From Nectonema munidae (taxonomy: Eukaryota > Nematomorpha > Nectonematoida > Nectonematidae), in contig JAUIRK010000945.1 in assembly GCA_030549495.1 (NCBI GenBank), positions 370,001-434,000 on the forward strand: a stretch of DNA of 64,000 bases. The letters run 5' to 3'. A program made the translations under genes and the position numbers. The notes beneath the pieces were generated by a model. The model worked only from the letters and a program-made list of their open reading frames with translations. It did not search any database and had not been told where the DNA came from. Positions 49,849-60,778 of this stretch are shown one piece after another (position 1 is the stretch's first letter; every line of letters starts with the position of its first letter).

Positions 49849-49985
49849 TAGCGTAGGTGTTTTCATCGAGAAGACACAATTACACGCCTTGTATCGAACT
49901 ATAAGGAACGGAGGCTTGATGTGGGATTGAACCCAAGACCTTAAGTTATATAAACAAAGTATCTAACCAACCTTACTCACGTTCT
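49849..49985 (-). repeat. tRNA-derived SINE, family A, copy 2
   Basis: Minus-strand copy with GTGAGTAAGGTTGGTTAGAT and GGGTTCAATCCCACATC. The 3' body (CGAGAAGACACAATTACAC on the plus strand) is shared with the 60625 copy. Confidence 0.8.
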
Positions 49986-52900
49986 CGTGAATAAGAGGTA
50001 ATAAGTTAGAAACCAAGGAAAATAACGTCTAAATAATTAAATTATCATTGTATTTAAATAACTTAATATAAAATATTGAGAATAATCTTAAAATAATCAT
50101 TTGAAAATAATTTATACTTATTTATCTGAAATTGAAAGCAATTGTAAATGAGAAAAAATACAATTAGAAGCAACGCGCAAAAATCGAACAAAAAACGCCA
50201 TTATTTAGAGTGAAATTAGAGTAAAAAAATTATAATGTACGAGTAATATTTTGCCTCCTCAAAGTTTCTTCAGATAACAGAAAATTGTTAAGAATAGAAT
50301 TATACAAAGTATATCCAAGTGTGAAAGGTATGTATAAATATATATAACAGTGTTTCTCTTGCCTGATAAATAACACAATAGCCAATTCATAGTCCGTGAA
50401 AGTATACTGGAAATTCATGATATTTATTTCACCAACTGTAACTCTCTTAAATTATATAAATATAAATGTTTCTTATAGTCTTTATTTTATACATTATTTG
50501 ATGAGTCATCCATGCATAAGCCACTTAAACTGGTTTACAGGAAACTGCACGTTCCTTGCTTAATGTTTTTTATAAATAGCGTAACCGTTCTCTTACATTA
50601 GCTCTCTTGTTGATGTAAAATTTCAATTTGGTTTTGCTTTAAATTTGTGAAATACTGAAATTAGAGTAAAGCTTGATTGATTGATTGAAACAACAAAAAG
50701 AATAGTGAGATATGAGGTACTTTTTGAAATATAATTTGGATATGCTTTCAATATTGATTATATCACAAAAATTATAGAGCAAGTTATTCCATTATGATAT
50801 GGTTGTATATTTCAGGTTATTTTTAGACAATTTAAGATTATATCTTGGAACATATAAACGATTGATGTATCTGTGCGAAGCATTTTCAATTTCATAATTA
50901 AACTTAAACCAGGAGTCGAATAAAGAAGGTTAAGTATTGTTAAAAAATTTACAAAAAAATGGATACCCTGTAAAAGTATAAATCTTTGATCTTTAACAAA
51001 CTATAGTAGAAAAAGATGTTGGACGTATGACAACAAAAGTTCAAATTAAAAACTAGTCGTATAGCTTTTTTTGTAATAAAAAATTTCGGAACAGTTATCT
51101 ACACCCCAGTTTTCTATACTGTATGTTGATACATGTGAATTCCATTTTAAATTTCTATTTATAATTAATCCCAGATAATTGAATTCCTTAAAAAACTAAT
51201 ATTGATATGTGGATAAGTTACAACTTTACGATTTGAAAACAAAATAGATTTTGACTTGAAGATGTTTACTTTTAAAGAATTATAAGTGCAGCACGTGTAA
51301 ACATTTTTCAGTGAATAATTTATCAACTTATCGTCAAAATCTATACCATTATGAGAAAATATATGAGATGACATCCATATCATTAGTCAAGTTATGGAAA
51401 AGTATTCTTCCTTTGTATTTTAGAATACAAAATGTAGACCTTCTGGACTTCTAAATATACCTCAAAATGAAAAATAAACTACAAATATTAGATATTTATT
51501 TTTCAAATAATTATATTTTTGCTCCAGTTAAAAATGGAAGAATATTTTTGTAAATATTTTAAACTTCTTATACCTTCAGCCTAATTTAATTTATCTTGTT
51601 TTTAAGATTGGTAAATTGTTTCAATTAAGCAATCTTATATTAATTTCAATTATGAGAATTTTTCAAATAATTTATCCTATGATAGGGCTATCCCAATTTT
51701 TCTGGAATTTATTATTTTATACACCCAAAGAAAGTAGTTTATAATATTTAAAGTTTCATAGAACTTTAAGTTTTGTTTGCCTTGGTTAACAAATTTTATT
51801 ATAAGGTAAAATCAAATTTTAGTTTTTAAAGAATTAAGTAATGCTATATCTTATCTATTATAAAGAAGCATCATACATGTTGGAAGCTATGCTTCAATTT
51901 ATATGCTAAATGTATATTTGTCATAGTTTGATAACATTTGGTTGCTAAAATATTAATTCTATACGGTAAAGTGTCTCAGTGCATGGTAATCAATCCATCT
52001 AGCCAATTAATTTGATATAAACCAAACTTGCTGACAATTGGTGAGAGGAGAGGCTGAGAAAATCTTTTAGCTTGTTTCTTTCTTAGTATAAATCGATTTT
52101 CTGTCTGTGATCTTTCATAGTGAGCCAGTTTTCTGGTTGAGACAAAAAATACAAATTAGTACATTATAAAATATTTATATTATGTATAAATTCACAATAT
52201 TTATGCCATATTTAAAAGATCTTGATTTTTGTTTGTAATCTGCTATATGATGCCTGTAGTAAATCTGTGAGCAAGGATATGCTGTTGTGATGAGCATGAG
52301 TAAGTCTCTTGATGAACAACTAGGAGGTGGGTGGGGTTTCTTCATCATTATCACCAAGACTCTCTACCTAACCAGTTTCACTATCTTCTGTTGTATATGG
52401 TGCTTTCAGGGAGATGATTTCTTCCTTTGTGAGCTTTTTTCTTCTCTCGATAGCTGTGTTGATTTTTGCATATTCTGTTACTGTCATTATTGTTTCAATC
52501 AGAGGCGCATATTCTTGAAATTATTGGAAGGGGCGGACTTTCAAGCGTCTTCCAAAAAGGACGACAAATTTTTCTGAATTCCTACTCCTCTCTTGTCTAT
52601 TCTATTTCATTCTTTTAATTAAGCTTAATGTAAATTTTAACCCCCGCGCTATTAAGCTTAACGTCAACAATGAATGAGGACTTATAAATAGCAACATGCA
52701 TAACAAAACTTTCTCCCTTCAAATATATGCGCACCATCTCCAAATTATGTGTAGAAAAGAGGTAAAAATGTTAATTAATCACTTTTCATAAAATTATTTA
52801 AGTCTAAGAACACTATATCCTAAAAAACATTTAAACTAACAAAAATCATATTATACGAGAACAAGAAAATCATTGCGTTTTTTGACTATTTCTGTCTACA

Positions 52901-53689
52901 AATAAAATTCTGACAGCTGACATTTTTAACCACTGAAACATTTTGTTTCGATATTATATTTTTTCAACAAATTAAAAAAAATGATTTAATTAATTATGTA
53001 CAGTGTTACTTACAAAATTTAACAACCGAACATTATAAAAAATATCTCTGCCTAAATATTAAGCAAATAGAGTATTCTTGCTTTTAAAATAGCTAGTCAA
53101 AATATTCATTTCCAAATAGCTATTGAAAAAAATTTCTTGACTTGAAAAAATTAAAGTTTTCAAATGTTGCAAAATGTAACAAACGCACTGATAAAGATTA
53201 AAAGTGACATTTGTTGAAAAAATTTTAACGCGAGTCTGACAATATTCATTGATATAAAATTGTAACGATTGATAACTATTTTTCTCTCATTTAAAAGCAT
53301 AAACAAATTTTCATTTTTGCAAAATGTTCGGTGTATTGATGGAACTAAATTTTTACCAAAAATCTCTGTGTTTAATTTGAATGGCTGAACTTTGGTATCA
53401 CTAAAAAAGGTTCTGAAAATATTGAACTTATATTCCGCTAAAAACGAGTTTCCAATGAGATAAAATAATATTATTTATAATTTAGCTCTAAATAAAAAGT
53501 TGAAAAAAACTGCTTACATGGAAGATAGGTCATTTTCGCCCCCCGGGTGTGCGCTTCTGGATTCAAGTACTTCTCACTCTCTATTTAAGGAATTTCGTTT
53601 AATGTCCTTTGTTCGCGAATATACAGTGTAAGACGTGCCTCATAGACACAAATTTTTGGGAATTTTTTTTATTTGGACCATCATCCATT
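49986..53689. other. Intergenic, nothing recognised
   Basis: Long AT-rich stretch with only short open frames lacking motifs. Near 53530-53550 CCCCGGGTGTGCGCTTCTGG is a GC-rich hAT-end-like patch. Confidence 0.45.
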
Positions 53690-53825
53690 TCTTGACCGCA
53701 TGCCCTTCCTGACGTCCACTGGGTGGCATCAGATTAAACAAGAAATTCCATTTTGGGTACTTTGGGAATTGAACCCGATTCCTTTGGAACGAAATCCTTA
53801 AAGTTAAAACCACCAAGCCTTAATT
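53690..53825 (-). repeat. tRNA-like SINE, family C
   Basis: The minus strand reads AAGGCTTGGTGGTTTTAACT, then GGAATCGGGTTCAATTCCC, an A-box and a B-box-like pair at tRNA spacing. It continues into a non-tRNA body with GATGCCACCCAGTGGACGTC. Only one copy is seen, so a decayed tRNA-derived element is inferred. Confidence 0.5.
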
Positions 53826-53884
53826 AATTGCATAGAGCCCCTAAATTTTTCCAAAAGATTTTTTTAGTTAGAAAATAAGTGTAT

Positions 53885-54060
53885 ATGCTAGTAAACTAGT
53901 GTATATGCGTTATATAAAATTCATCAATTTTGTAAAAAAATATAAAGTAGTCTTATAAATTTAGGTATGCGCTGAATACACTCTATTTTAAAGGATTGCT
54001 TGAATAATTGTTCTTCCGTGGTATTTCCAGACCAGTAATTTTAAAAATTGCAAAAAAAAA
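53885..54060 (+). repeat. Dispersed repeat, inverted partner of 40020-40235
   Basis: See the partner. About 130 bp align closely, with CTATTTTAAAGGATTGCTTG and GGTATTTCCAGACC diagnostic. Confidence 0.8.
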
Positions 54061-54887
54061 TCCCCCCTAATAATTTTGAGGATGTGCGCGCCTGTTTCAG
54101 ACGTTAAATATTTTTCAAAATTTAGGCTGAATTTAATAAAATTTTGTGAATTAGATAATCCAATTTTTTTACCACGATGGTTCACACGGTTTTAGAAAAC
54201 CCCAAGTCTGAATATTTGGAAACTTTTAAAATTATTTCATTTTTCTCCTTGTTAATCTTTATGTTGGCGTCTCATATAATCCAATCTCTTTTTCGTGTGC
54301 AAAAATAAAATTATTTATTTTCTTACTCATTAAAAAAATGAAATGTGTGTGTTTTAAAAATACGATTGCATGATTGTTAACAAATTATATAGGCTGATGA
54401 AATTTGAGAGAAAATTTTGCATATCTTGTGGCTATTTTATGAAGCAATATGTTAAAAAATAACAAAAAAAGGAAAAAAAATTATGTATATAATAACGAAT
54501 AGATAGGATTAAGATTAAGAGAACTTTTTTTCCCTTTTTTTTTTGAAAAAAAATCTTCTATTGTTGTTTGCTTCAATATTGTAGTAGAAGAACTTCTGAT
54601 TTCTCCAAAACACATTTAAACTTGGTTAAGAATGCTGATTAATCGTGCCACCATGATTAGTTTGTATATTATAAAATTTTTGAGTATTTAGGATCGGGAT
54701 CGTTTTTTCATGAATTTGGAGTTTGTAAGATACTTTTCCTGCGATTCGGTATCTCTGATTTAAATATTTACTTTTTGATAACCCATATTTCTGCTTTAGA
54801 AATGGCCTCTGAAGAGTATTAGCAGAAACAAGGAAACATATTGAAATTGGGCTAAATTACGAAAGTTGCCTAAGTTGTTTTAGTTAG
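54061..54887. other. Upstream region of ASCC1
   Basis: AT-rich, no gene. The ASCC1 promoter is expected here but has no recognisable element. The sequence GTTGTTTTAG just before the ATG looks like a splice acceptor. Confidence 0.45.
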
Positions 54888-55979
54888 ATGGATCTTTTGA
54901 AGACTGAAATTGTGGAAGTTGATGGAAGGAGGTATAGGAAAATGCACTCGCACAATGTCCTCAGAGTGCGAGATGAGTGTATAGACCAAGAGCATGATAA
55001 ACACGTGTTCCGCCAACATCGGAATCATGAAGAAGAAGTAGAGGAAGAAGAAGAAATTGAAGGCATCGAAAAAGTTGATAAGAATTTTTACAAGTTGGAC
55101 TTTCACGTCCCTAACGCCCTCTTAGGTCACATCATTGGGAAGGGGCAAGTGCAAAAGAAGGCTCTCGAAACGAGAACTCAAACAAAGATTGAATTTGCTT
55201 CTAAGCACAAATCCTTTGGCAATGACTTTAACAACAATATCAGAATCATGTCTTGTAGAAGGGAGAAAATTGGTTCTGCTTTCAATCAAATTCACCTCAA
55301 AATCGATGAAATTCGAGCGAAAACTTTCTTTACGCACTTCATCACAATTCCAGTTGTTCAAATTGCACCCAAATTTCGAGAATTCAATGAAAACTGTTTC
55401 AAAAGATTTGGCACAGATCAAAGATTGTTTGTGGAATCAGGCAAACTGCATATCACTCTCGCTCTAACTACATTGTTTGATGAGATAGAAGAGGAAGAAG
55501 CCTTCTTCAAATTCAACTCAACAATGAATCGCTTTTTATCGGAATGCAAAACGAAAATATCGCCCTTCCTAACCTTCAAAATCAAAGGAATTGAATACAT
55601 GAATGATGATCCTACACAAGTATCTGTGCTATACGCTAGAGTGACACCCGAGAGAGAAAAAATCAAAGGATCTGATTGGCTTAAAGTTATGTCACTCAAA
55701 TTACGTGACGTGTTTGAAGTGAAGCAAAAAAAGGCATCATCATTGATGAAAGAAGACGTTAAGTTGCATGTCACGCTTTTGAAAGCCAAGCGAATATCAA
55801 TGAATTCGGGAAGGGATGAAGATTTCTTCTTTGATGCTTCCGCCATTTTGAATGACTCCAAGCTTTTGAATTTTGACTTTGGTGATGTCAGAATGACAAA
55901 AGTATGTTTATGTCGGATGAAGAGTGGAGAAGAGAAAGACTCTTTTTATGAAACGCTCTCTACCTTTGACCTTTGCTGA
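54888..55979 (+). CDS. ASCC1: ASCC1, activating signal cointegrator 1 complex subunit 1
   Basis: This single-exon gene encodes 363 residues (human about 357-400). A TAG codon lies directly before the ATG in frame, fixing the start. The N-terminal LKTEIVEVDGRRYRKM (4-19) matches human LRPQLIRIDGRNYRKN. An acidic linker (48-58) is followed by a KH domain (about 68-135) and a 2H-phosphoesterase/AKAP7-like domain with two HxT motifs, HITL (188) and HVTL (294). GIEYMNDDP (234-242) is identical to human. ASCC1 acts in the nucleus with ASCC2 and the ASCC3 helicase in alkylation-damage repair. The KH loop reads GKGQ (84-87) where human has GKRG, so the second glycine of GXXG is missing. Confidence 0.95.
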   Translation: MDLLKTEIVEVDGRRYRKMHSHNVLRVRDECIDQEHDKHVFRQHRNHEEEVEEEEEIEGIEKVDKNFYKLDFHVPNALLGHIIGKGQVQKKALETRTQTKIEFASKHKSFGNDFNNNIRIMSCRREKIGSAFNQIHLKIDEIRAKTFFTHFITIPVVQIAPKFREFNENCFKRFGTDQRLFVESGKLHITLALTTLFDEIEEEEAFFKFNSTMNRFLSECKTKISPFLTFKIKGIEYMNDDPTQVSVLYARVTPEREKIKGSDWLKVMSLKLRDVFEVKQKKASSLMKEDVKLHVTLLKAKRISMNSGRDEDFFFDASAILNDSKLLNFDFGDVRMTKVCLCRMKSGEEKDSFYETLSTFDLC

Positions 55980-56062
55980 AGGAAATTCACTCCAACGTGC
56001 GACAAATTTTGCCTAGAGTAGGGGTCGAACCATCTCTTCAATAGCGATGGCCATGATGCCCA

Positions 56063-56068
56063 AATAAA
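56063..56068 (+). promoter_or_regulatory. Poly(A) signal of ASCC1
   Basis: AATAAA 83 nt after the ASCC1 stop codon, on the same strand, suggesting a very short 3' UTR. Confidence 0.6.
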
Positions 56069-56584
56069 TGCAAATATAATTTTCAACAAAGTGACGACCA
56101 CACCTGCCTTAGAAATAAGCCTTCTTATATTTTTGACGTTTTTGAAATGCGTTCTTAGCTATTCGCCAGTCGCAAAAAAATCGCTGCGTTAGTATGGATA
56201 AACCTTTTGGTACTGAAGTAAACTAAATCATCTCCCCTCATGTATAAGGCTTATTATCTTTGCCAAGTGCTTGGTTTATATAGTAAATTTGATGTTATCA
56301 TGCAATGAGCTGTTGCTTAACGATTGAGGCGTTGGATAGTTCTGTCCACCCTTTCCGCTCAGGCTCAGTTCATTTCACAGAAATGTGAACAACCAACTGA
56401 TAAGACCCAAATAGGTCGAAACTCATCTCTGATTAGCTTGCCTTATGTGATATCCATAACTACTAGCAATCATCCTATAATAAATATATATCTAACCGCA
56501 TCATCTTCCTCCCCTCACTGAAATTCGTATACATTTTATAATGCTAAAATTTTTATTTTGAGTTAGAGTTAAGACAAATCAACT
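56069..56584. other. Intergenic, nothing recognised
   Basis: No supported gene. A tRNA B-box-like GGTTCGACCCC on the minus strand near 56025 lacks a matching A-box. Confidence 0.4.
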
Positions 56585-56668
56585 CTACCAGGGGCGTGAG
56601 TAGGGTTGGTTAGATACTGGGTTTCGATAACTCAAGGTATTGGGTTCGTTCCCGCATCAAGCCTACTG
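56585..56668 (+). repeat. tRNA-derived SINE, family A, copy 3 (head only)
   Basis: Plus-strand GGGGCGTGAGTAGGGTTGGT, ATACTGGGTTTCGATAACTC and GGGTTCGTTCCCGCATC. The 3' body found in the other copies is missing. Confidence 0.8.
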
Positions 56669-57659
56669 ATGCTGATTTAACGATATATAACACGATTGGT
56701 TTCTAAGTCGGAGTCTGAATATTACAAAGCTAGAATAAGAATTGAAGTGGATTTAATATAATTTCTTGCATCAGAAGATTTTAAAAGTTCCAATAAAATG
56801 TTTTAATTAAATGAGAAAATCGAGTATTTTTACCCAAAATTCATGATCCCCTTCATTTTTTCTTTCATATTTTGAGTTTAGGTTTGAAGTACGTTACAGA
56901 AATTAGTTTTTACCCTTACTATTTCTTTAAGACTTGAAATTTTATTCACTGCACTAAGTCCATCTTCTACCTTACACTATTGCGGGAAGAAATTAAAGTA
57001 TCTTGCCAATTCTGAAACAAAAGTAGGAAATTTTAGCTTTTTTTGTATTGACAAAAAAAGAAGTTATTTCCTTTTTTTATTTAAATGATCTTTTCCCACT
57101 TTTCTTATTCAGGAAAACAATTTCAATTTTTTGTACAAATTTAGGATATGTGTAATTAATGCACATTGTAGCCACTTCTAGATTGCTATTCTCACGTTTT
57201 ACCGCGTACTAATACTACTAAAACACTTTATATTTTGGATGTCGATGTAGCAGCTCCACTTCGTTGAATAACTTCGCTACGTTTCGAAATTACGTACGGA
57301 AAGGTAAATATCGAAAGACACTTGCAATTTTGTTGCGATATTATATCCTTATAGAATTTTTAGTCCATGTTTTTAATTGAAATTACCAATTAAAGCATAC
57401 ATACACACCAAAGTCCTGCCTAGACCACCTTATTTTCTACCCACACTCACAAAAATCTCTCTTTCTTAAAGGTGTCCGTACAACCTTAATTTGCTCCGTT
57501 CCGCTACTGGCAATACACTTATTCTAACTCCTGTCTTTTCTCTTACTTCTTCAAATCTCTTTTTGTTACTCCCATAATTGTTATCTAAGCATCTTCTTCT
57601 CCGTTACCGCTAATTTCCGTTCGTCTTTGTTTCTTAAGCTCCAGCATTCACATCCCGGG
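56669..57659. other. Intergenic, nothing recognised
   Basis: AT-rich. The part near 57400-57650 is less AT-rich and could be a decayed 5' part of the hAT element that follows, but no frame supports this. Confidence 0.4.
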
Positions 57660-58320
57660 CACCACACCTAGGGGGCGCCATTTCATTGCGCAGTTTTGGA
57701 GACTTGTTCAGGCTCAACGTTCTACTAAGCCTTGATCAAGAAGGTCGGCAAAAACTCAGCCACCAGTTTGCTGGAAAATATGCCAATGACGTCACGCAGC
57801 AGAGCTTGAGATGGAAATTGAGGAGATTCAAATGTTTTTGAAACCTCGGAAGGAAAAACCGGCAAACGCTATGGAGTTACTTGGCTTCCTGTCCTCGCAC
57901 TCAGGACTCTGTTCGAATCTACAAGTGGCTCTGAGGATCATGCTGACAATTGGAACTTCTATTGCATCCTGTGAAAGGTCATTCAGCAAGCAAAAACTTA
58001 TTAAGTCCTACCTAAGGAGCACTATGGGGCAAGCCCGCCTCCAAAGTCCAGCTCTTATGAGCATTGAGAAAGAAGTTCTCGATTGTGTTGATTTTGACGA
58101 AGTCATCGATCATTTTGCTGCTCCTAAAACACGAAAAATGAACATCTAACGGAGACCGTCTTCGACTCAGTCAGTATATATCTGAATTATGTGGCTTAAT
58201 AAAAATCATTTTTTTTCTAAATCACTTTTTAAGCCAGAATGGGGTGGCGAGAGCAAGGGGTGAGGGGCTCCATTCAGGACCTTTGCCCTAGGGCGCAACG
58301 ACCCCTTGATACGGTCCTTT
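57660..58320 (+). pseudogene. hAT transposase 3' remnant (ZMYM1-like, hATC domain)
   Basis: The frame 57811-58149 encodes the hAT C-terminal dimerisation domain: MEIEEIQMFLKPRKEK, then IMLTIGTSIASCERSFSKQK, LIKSYLRSTMGQARL and LMSIEKEVLDCVDFDEVI, ending at TAA. The CERSFS..K..KSYLRSTM pattern is typical of ZMYM1-like hAT proteins. Upstream coding (HQFAGKYANDVTQQ) is in another frame. After the stop, a GC-rich tail with CGCAACGACCCCTTGATACG near 58290-58315 looks like the element's 3' end. The N-terminal and catalytic parts are missing. Confidence 0.8.
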
Positions 58321-58715
58321 CTGAAATACAGACATTTTCTCACTGTCAAAATCAGGAAGAAGAGATGATGGTGTAATATCATTGGTATCATGTTTATCCT
58401 CCTTTGAATCAGGATTTGATCCAGCGGTGTCAATATTATTTGCTCGGTGAGCTTTTTATGCCTTTTCGTTGCAGCTTGACTTGACCAGTAGAAATCACAA
58501 ATATTGTCAATACCTGTCCAACTTCTTTCATAGATGGACAATTCAAATGGTACAACTGGGTATTCTAGTGCTTCCTTTGGTGGTGAGGTCCACAACAAAG
58601 CTCTTTTAATTAATGGTGCAAAAGAGTGAGGTTTTCAAAATATGATTTTCCCTCAATTGCCACCATACCACGGTTGGTGAAATTGTGTAAGCTAGAAACG
58701 GAATAAATCGATCAT
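58321..58715. other. Intergenic with an unrecognised minus-strand frame
   Basis: A minus-strand frame (58206-58598) begins MLWTSPPKEALEYPVVPFEL and then runs into the hAT tail. I recognise no family, and the last part is clearly transposon tail read backwards. Confidence 0.3.
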
Positions 58716-58810
58716 GGAATCATCATCATCATCCATTCGCTCTAATGAGCAGGTCTTTGTCGTGGCGAGCCAAGGTCGACCTTGAATTTGCAGCGACGTC
58801 TCCATCTTCC
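58716..58810 (-). pseudogene. LINE 3'-end remnant with ATG-repeat tail
   Basis: On the minus strand, GACGTCGCTGCAAATTCAAG is followed by GACCTGCTCATTAGAGCGAA and TGGATGATGATGATGAT. The GGATGATGATG tail resembles the one at 43190. Only the extreme 3' end is present. Confidence 0.45.
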
Positions 58811-59123
58811 TTTCAGGAATATTGTTTGCAATTCCCTAACAAATGGTGATCAGCTCATAATATGAAACCTCCTTGCTATCGCTGTGTCTAAAAGGCCGTA
58901 CGCATTTTAGAGACCCCCCTCCCCCTCGTATTGAGTACCGTCTTTATGGACGGGCATTATGAAAATTACGTTTCGAAATTTCGATACGATATTTTAAAAT
59001 ACCTGAAGATTACTAACCTCAAGGCCAGAAATATTTTTCTCCCTTTTATAATGTTTTTGTCTGCCTCTTTCAAAATCTATAAATCTTTCAAAAATTGACC
59101 TAACGACAGTGAAAAATTCATTG
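58811..59123. other. Intergenic, nothing recognised
   Basis: A C-rich patch near 58913-58926 (ACCCCCCTCCCCC) resembles degenerate transposon ends. Nothing else is identified. Confidence 0.4.
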
Positions 59124-59496
59124 TCTATATTATAATAAGCTAGCGTCTGTGTGTGTGTCTGTCGCTGGAAGCATTCTGATTGGTTGAAATTATTTATATA
59201 TATGTTTTGTGTGTTTTTTTATATGGTGTGATGAGTTTATATGTGTGTATGTGTTTGAAGCATTTTGATTGGTTTAAATTATTATATGTTTTGTGTATAT
59301 ATGTGTTTGAACCATTGTGATTGGTTTAAATTATTTATATGTTTTGTGTGTATTTATATAGTGTGATTATGACTCACCACTAAACCATATATCACTATTA
59401 GCAACTCAATATACACACTACCCAGAATCCTATGTTTCGAGCGCAGCGAGAAACACTGTTTCGAGCGAAGCGAGAAACGACCACGGGACCGGCTAG
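59124..59496 (+). mobile_element. Non-autonomous Helitron-like element
   Basis: The 5' end is TCTATATTATAATAAGCTAG followed by CGTCTGTGTGTGTGTCTGTC, a form common at Helitron starts. The 3' end is a hairpin-forming GTTTCGAGCGAAGCGAGAAA (59458-59478), present twice in a row (also 59434-59454), then CTAG (59493-59496) and T. There are no terminal inverted repeats. Internal AAGCATTCTGATTGGTTGAA-type units recur three times. The second copy is at 10303-10512. Confidence 0.65.
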
Positions 59497-59559
59497 TATT
59501 CATATAAAAGTCGACATAAAAATATGTCTTTCCCAATTATCAGTCTAGGTATAGAAACC

Positions 59560-59655
59560 TATCTAGGAAATATTTTTCACGTAGGCCAGGAATTGAACCC
59601 AAGTGTTTCTTGCTACACGCGCAAGTGAAGTGCCACTATACTACGTAGGCTTCAT
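59560..59655 (-). repeat. tRNA-like sequence, decayed tRNA or SINE head (family D)
   Basis: The minus strand reads GCCTACGTAGTATAGTGGCA, then CACTTGGGTTCAATTCCTGG, with A-box- and B-box-like elements at tRNA spacing. The presumed acceptor ends do not pair (both are GCCTACGT) and the T-stem has a mismatch, so it is not scored as a functional tRNA. Confidence 0.45.
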
Positions 59656-60624
59656 ATGTTTAGAGGTCGTTCACAATAGACGTCAGCCTTTTTTTTGATA
59701 AATTTCAACCCCCCAGTTTTGGTTGATGTCAATTGTGAATGACCCCTTATCAATTTATTGCATATAAACATGAAGATTCTTTAGAAAATTTGCGTTTTTC
59801 TGACAAAAGTTCTTACTGTAATATCTTTCGTCTATCATTGTTGTTCCCTGTGAATCTTGGAGAAGTTGTTCATATATACGCTGAGACATACTTCTATTTT
59901 TCTGATTTCATTTTTATCAATCCCTTTTCCATATTCCTTTATAAATCAAACGCATTTTTCGTAGTCAAACTCGAAGATTTTTTTTAGCAGATTTTGCTTA
60001 TTACGAAGCAAATGATCTTTTATATCCAATAAATGAATGTCCTTCTTTTTATTACAAATTTCGTTACTTTCTTCCAAAATGCTTTCTGAAATTCTTTTTT
60101 TTCATTCAGACTCTCCTTTTTGAATCTCTTTCCTACCCTAAGATTACTCTCTTCTATTCGTAACTGAGACTGAAGAATCTTGAAAAGTTCTTTATGTTTG
60201 TCTGTTTATAATTTCTCGTCTACTCCGACAAAATGCCTTTCATGAACTCGTCCAGAAAATAGGACATTCATTTCCACCTAAAATATCATACTTTGACGCA
60301 ACAGTTAAGAGTAAACACGAGTTAAATGAAGGAGTCGGGAAATTTTCTACTTAGACGATGCAGGACTGATTTTTATCTCATGTTTTCCAAGAATATACCC
60401 TAAATCTATTTAAAAAAACCTATAAAAAGGCGTTTTCCAGGCGGAAAATCTTCCATATTTCACATTTGTTTGACTTTTTTGAGGAATTGCTTGAAACTAT
60501 CTTTGGCTTGTTATATAGAAGCATCAACTTGGAAAAAGGTAAGACTTGTCTGATTCAGCATTTGAAAATCGTTTTAATAACAAACAATATAAAAACTTTT
60601 TTAATCGTACCCATATTTAGAAAT
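59656..60624. other. Intergenic, nothing recognised
   Basis: AT-rich with an 82-codon frame (59739-59987) lacking motifs. Confidence 0.45.
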
Positions 60625-60778
60625 AAAAGGTAAATGTACCATGAGGTGTTTTCGTTAAGAGGGCACACTTGCGCCCATTGTAACAAATTATGGAAAAGAC
60701 GCTTCGCACGGGATAGAACCCAAGACCTTGAGTTATCGAACCCCAGTATCTAACCAACCTTACTGTCTGCCTCCCCTG
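60625..60778 (-). repeat. tRNA-derived SINE, family A, copy 4
   Basis: Minus-strand AGTAAGGTTGGTTAGATACT and GGGTTCTATCCCG with the full body and the ACATTTACCTTTTATT end. This is the most complete copy, at about 150 bp. Confidence 0.8.

Noticed and set aside
55418-55861. A 147-codon minus-strand frame inside ASCC1
   Set aside because: It is an antisense shadow of the conserved 2H-phosphoesterase coding sequence.
56010-56060. tRNA-like B-box on the minus strand near the ASCC1 stop
   Set aside because: No A-box at the right distance and no cloverleaf.
58206-58598. A 130-codon minus-strand gene
   Set aside because: Its C-terminal third is the non-coding tail of the hAT element read backwards, and the rest has no recognisable family.
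59560-59655. Functional tRNA gene on the minus strand
   Set aside because: The presumed acceptor ends are direct copies rather than complementary, and the T-stem is mismatched.
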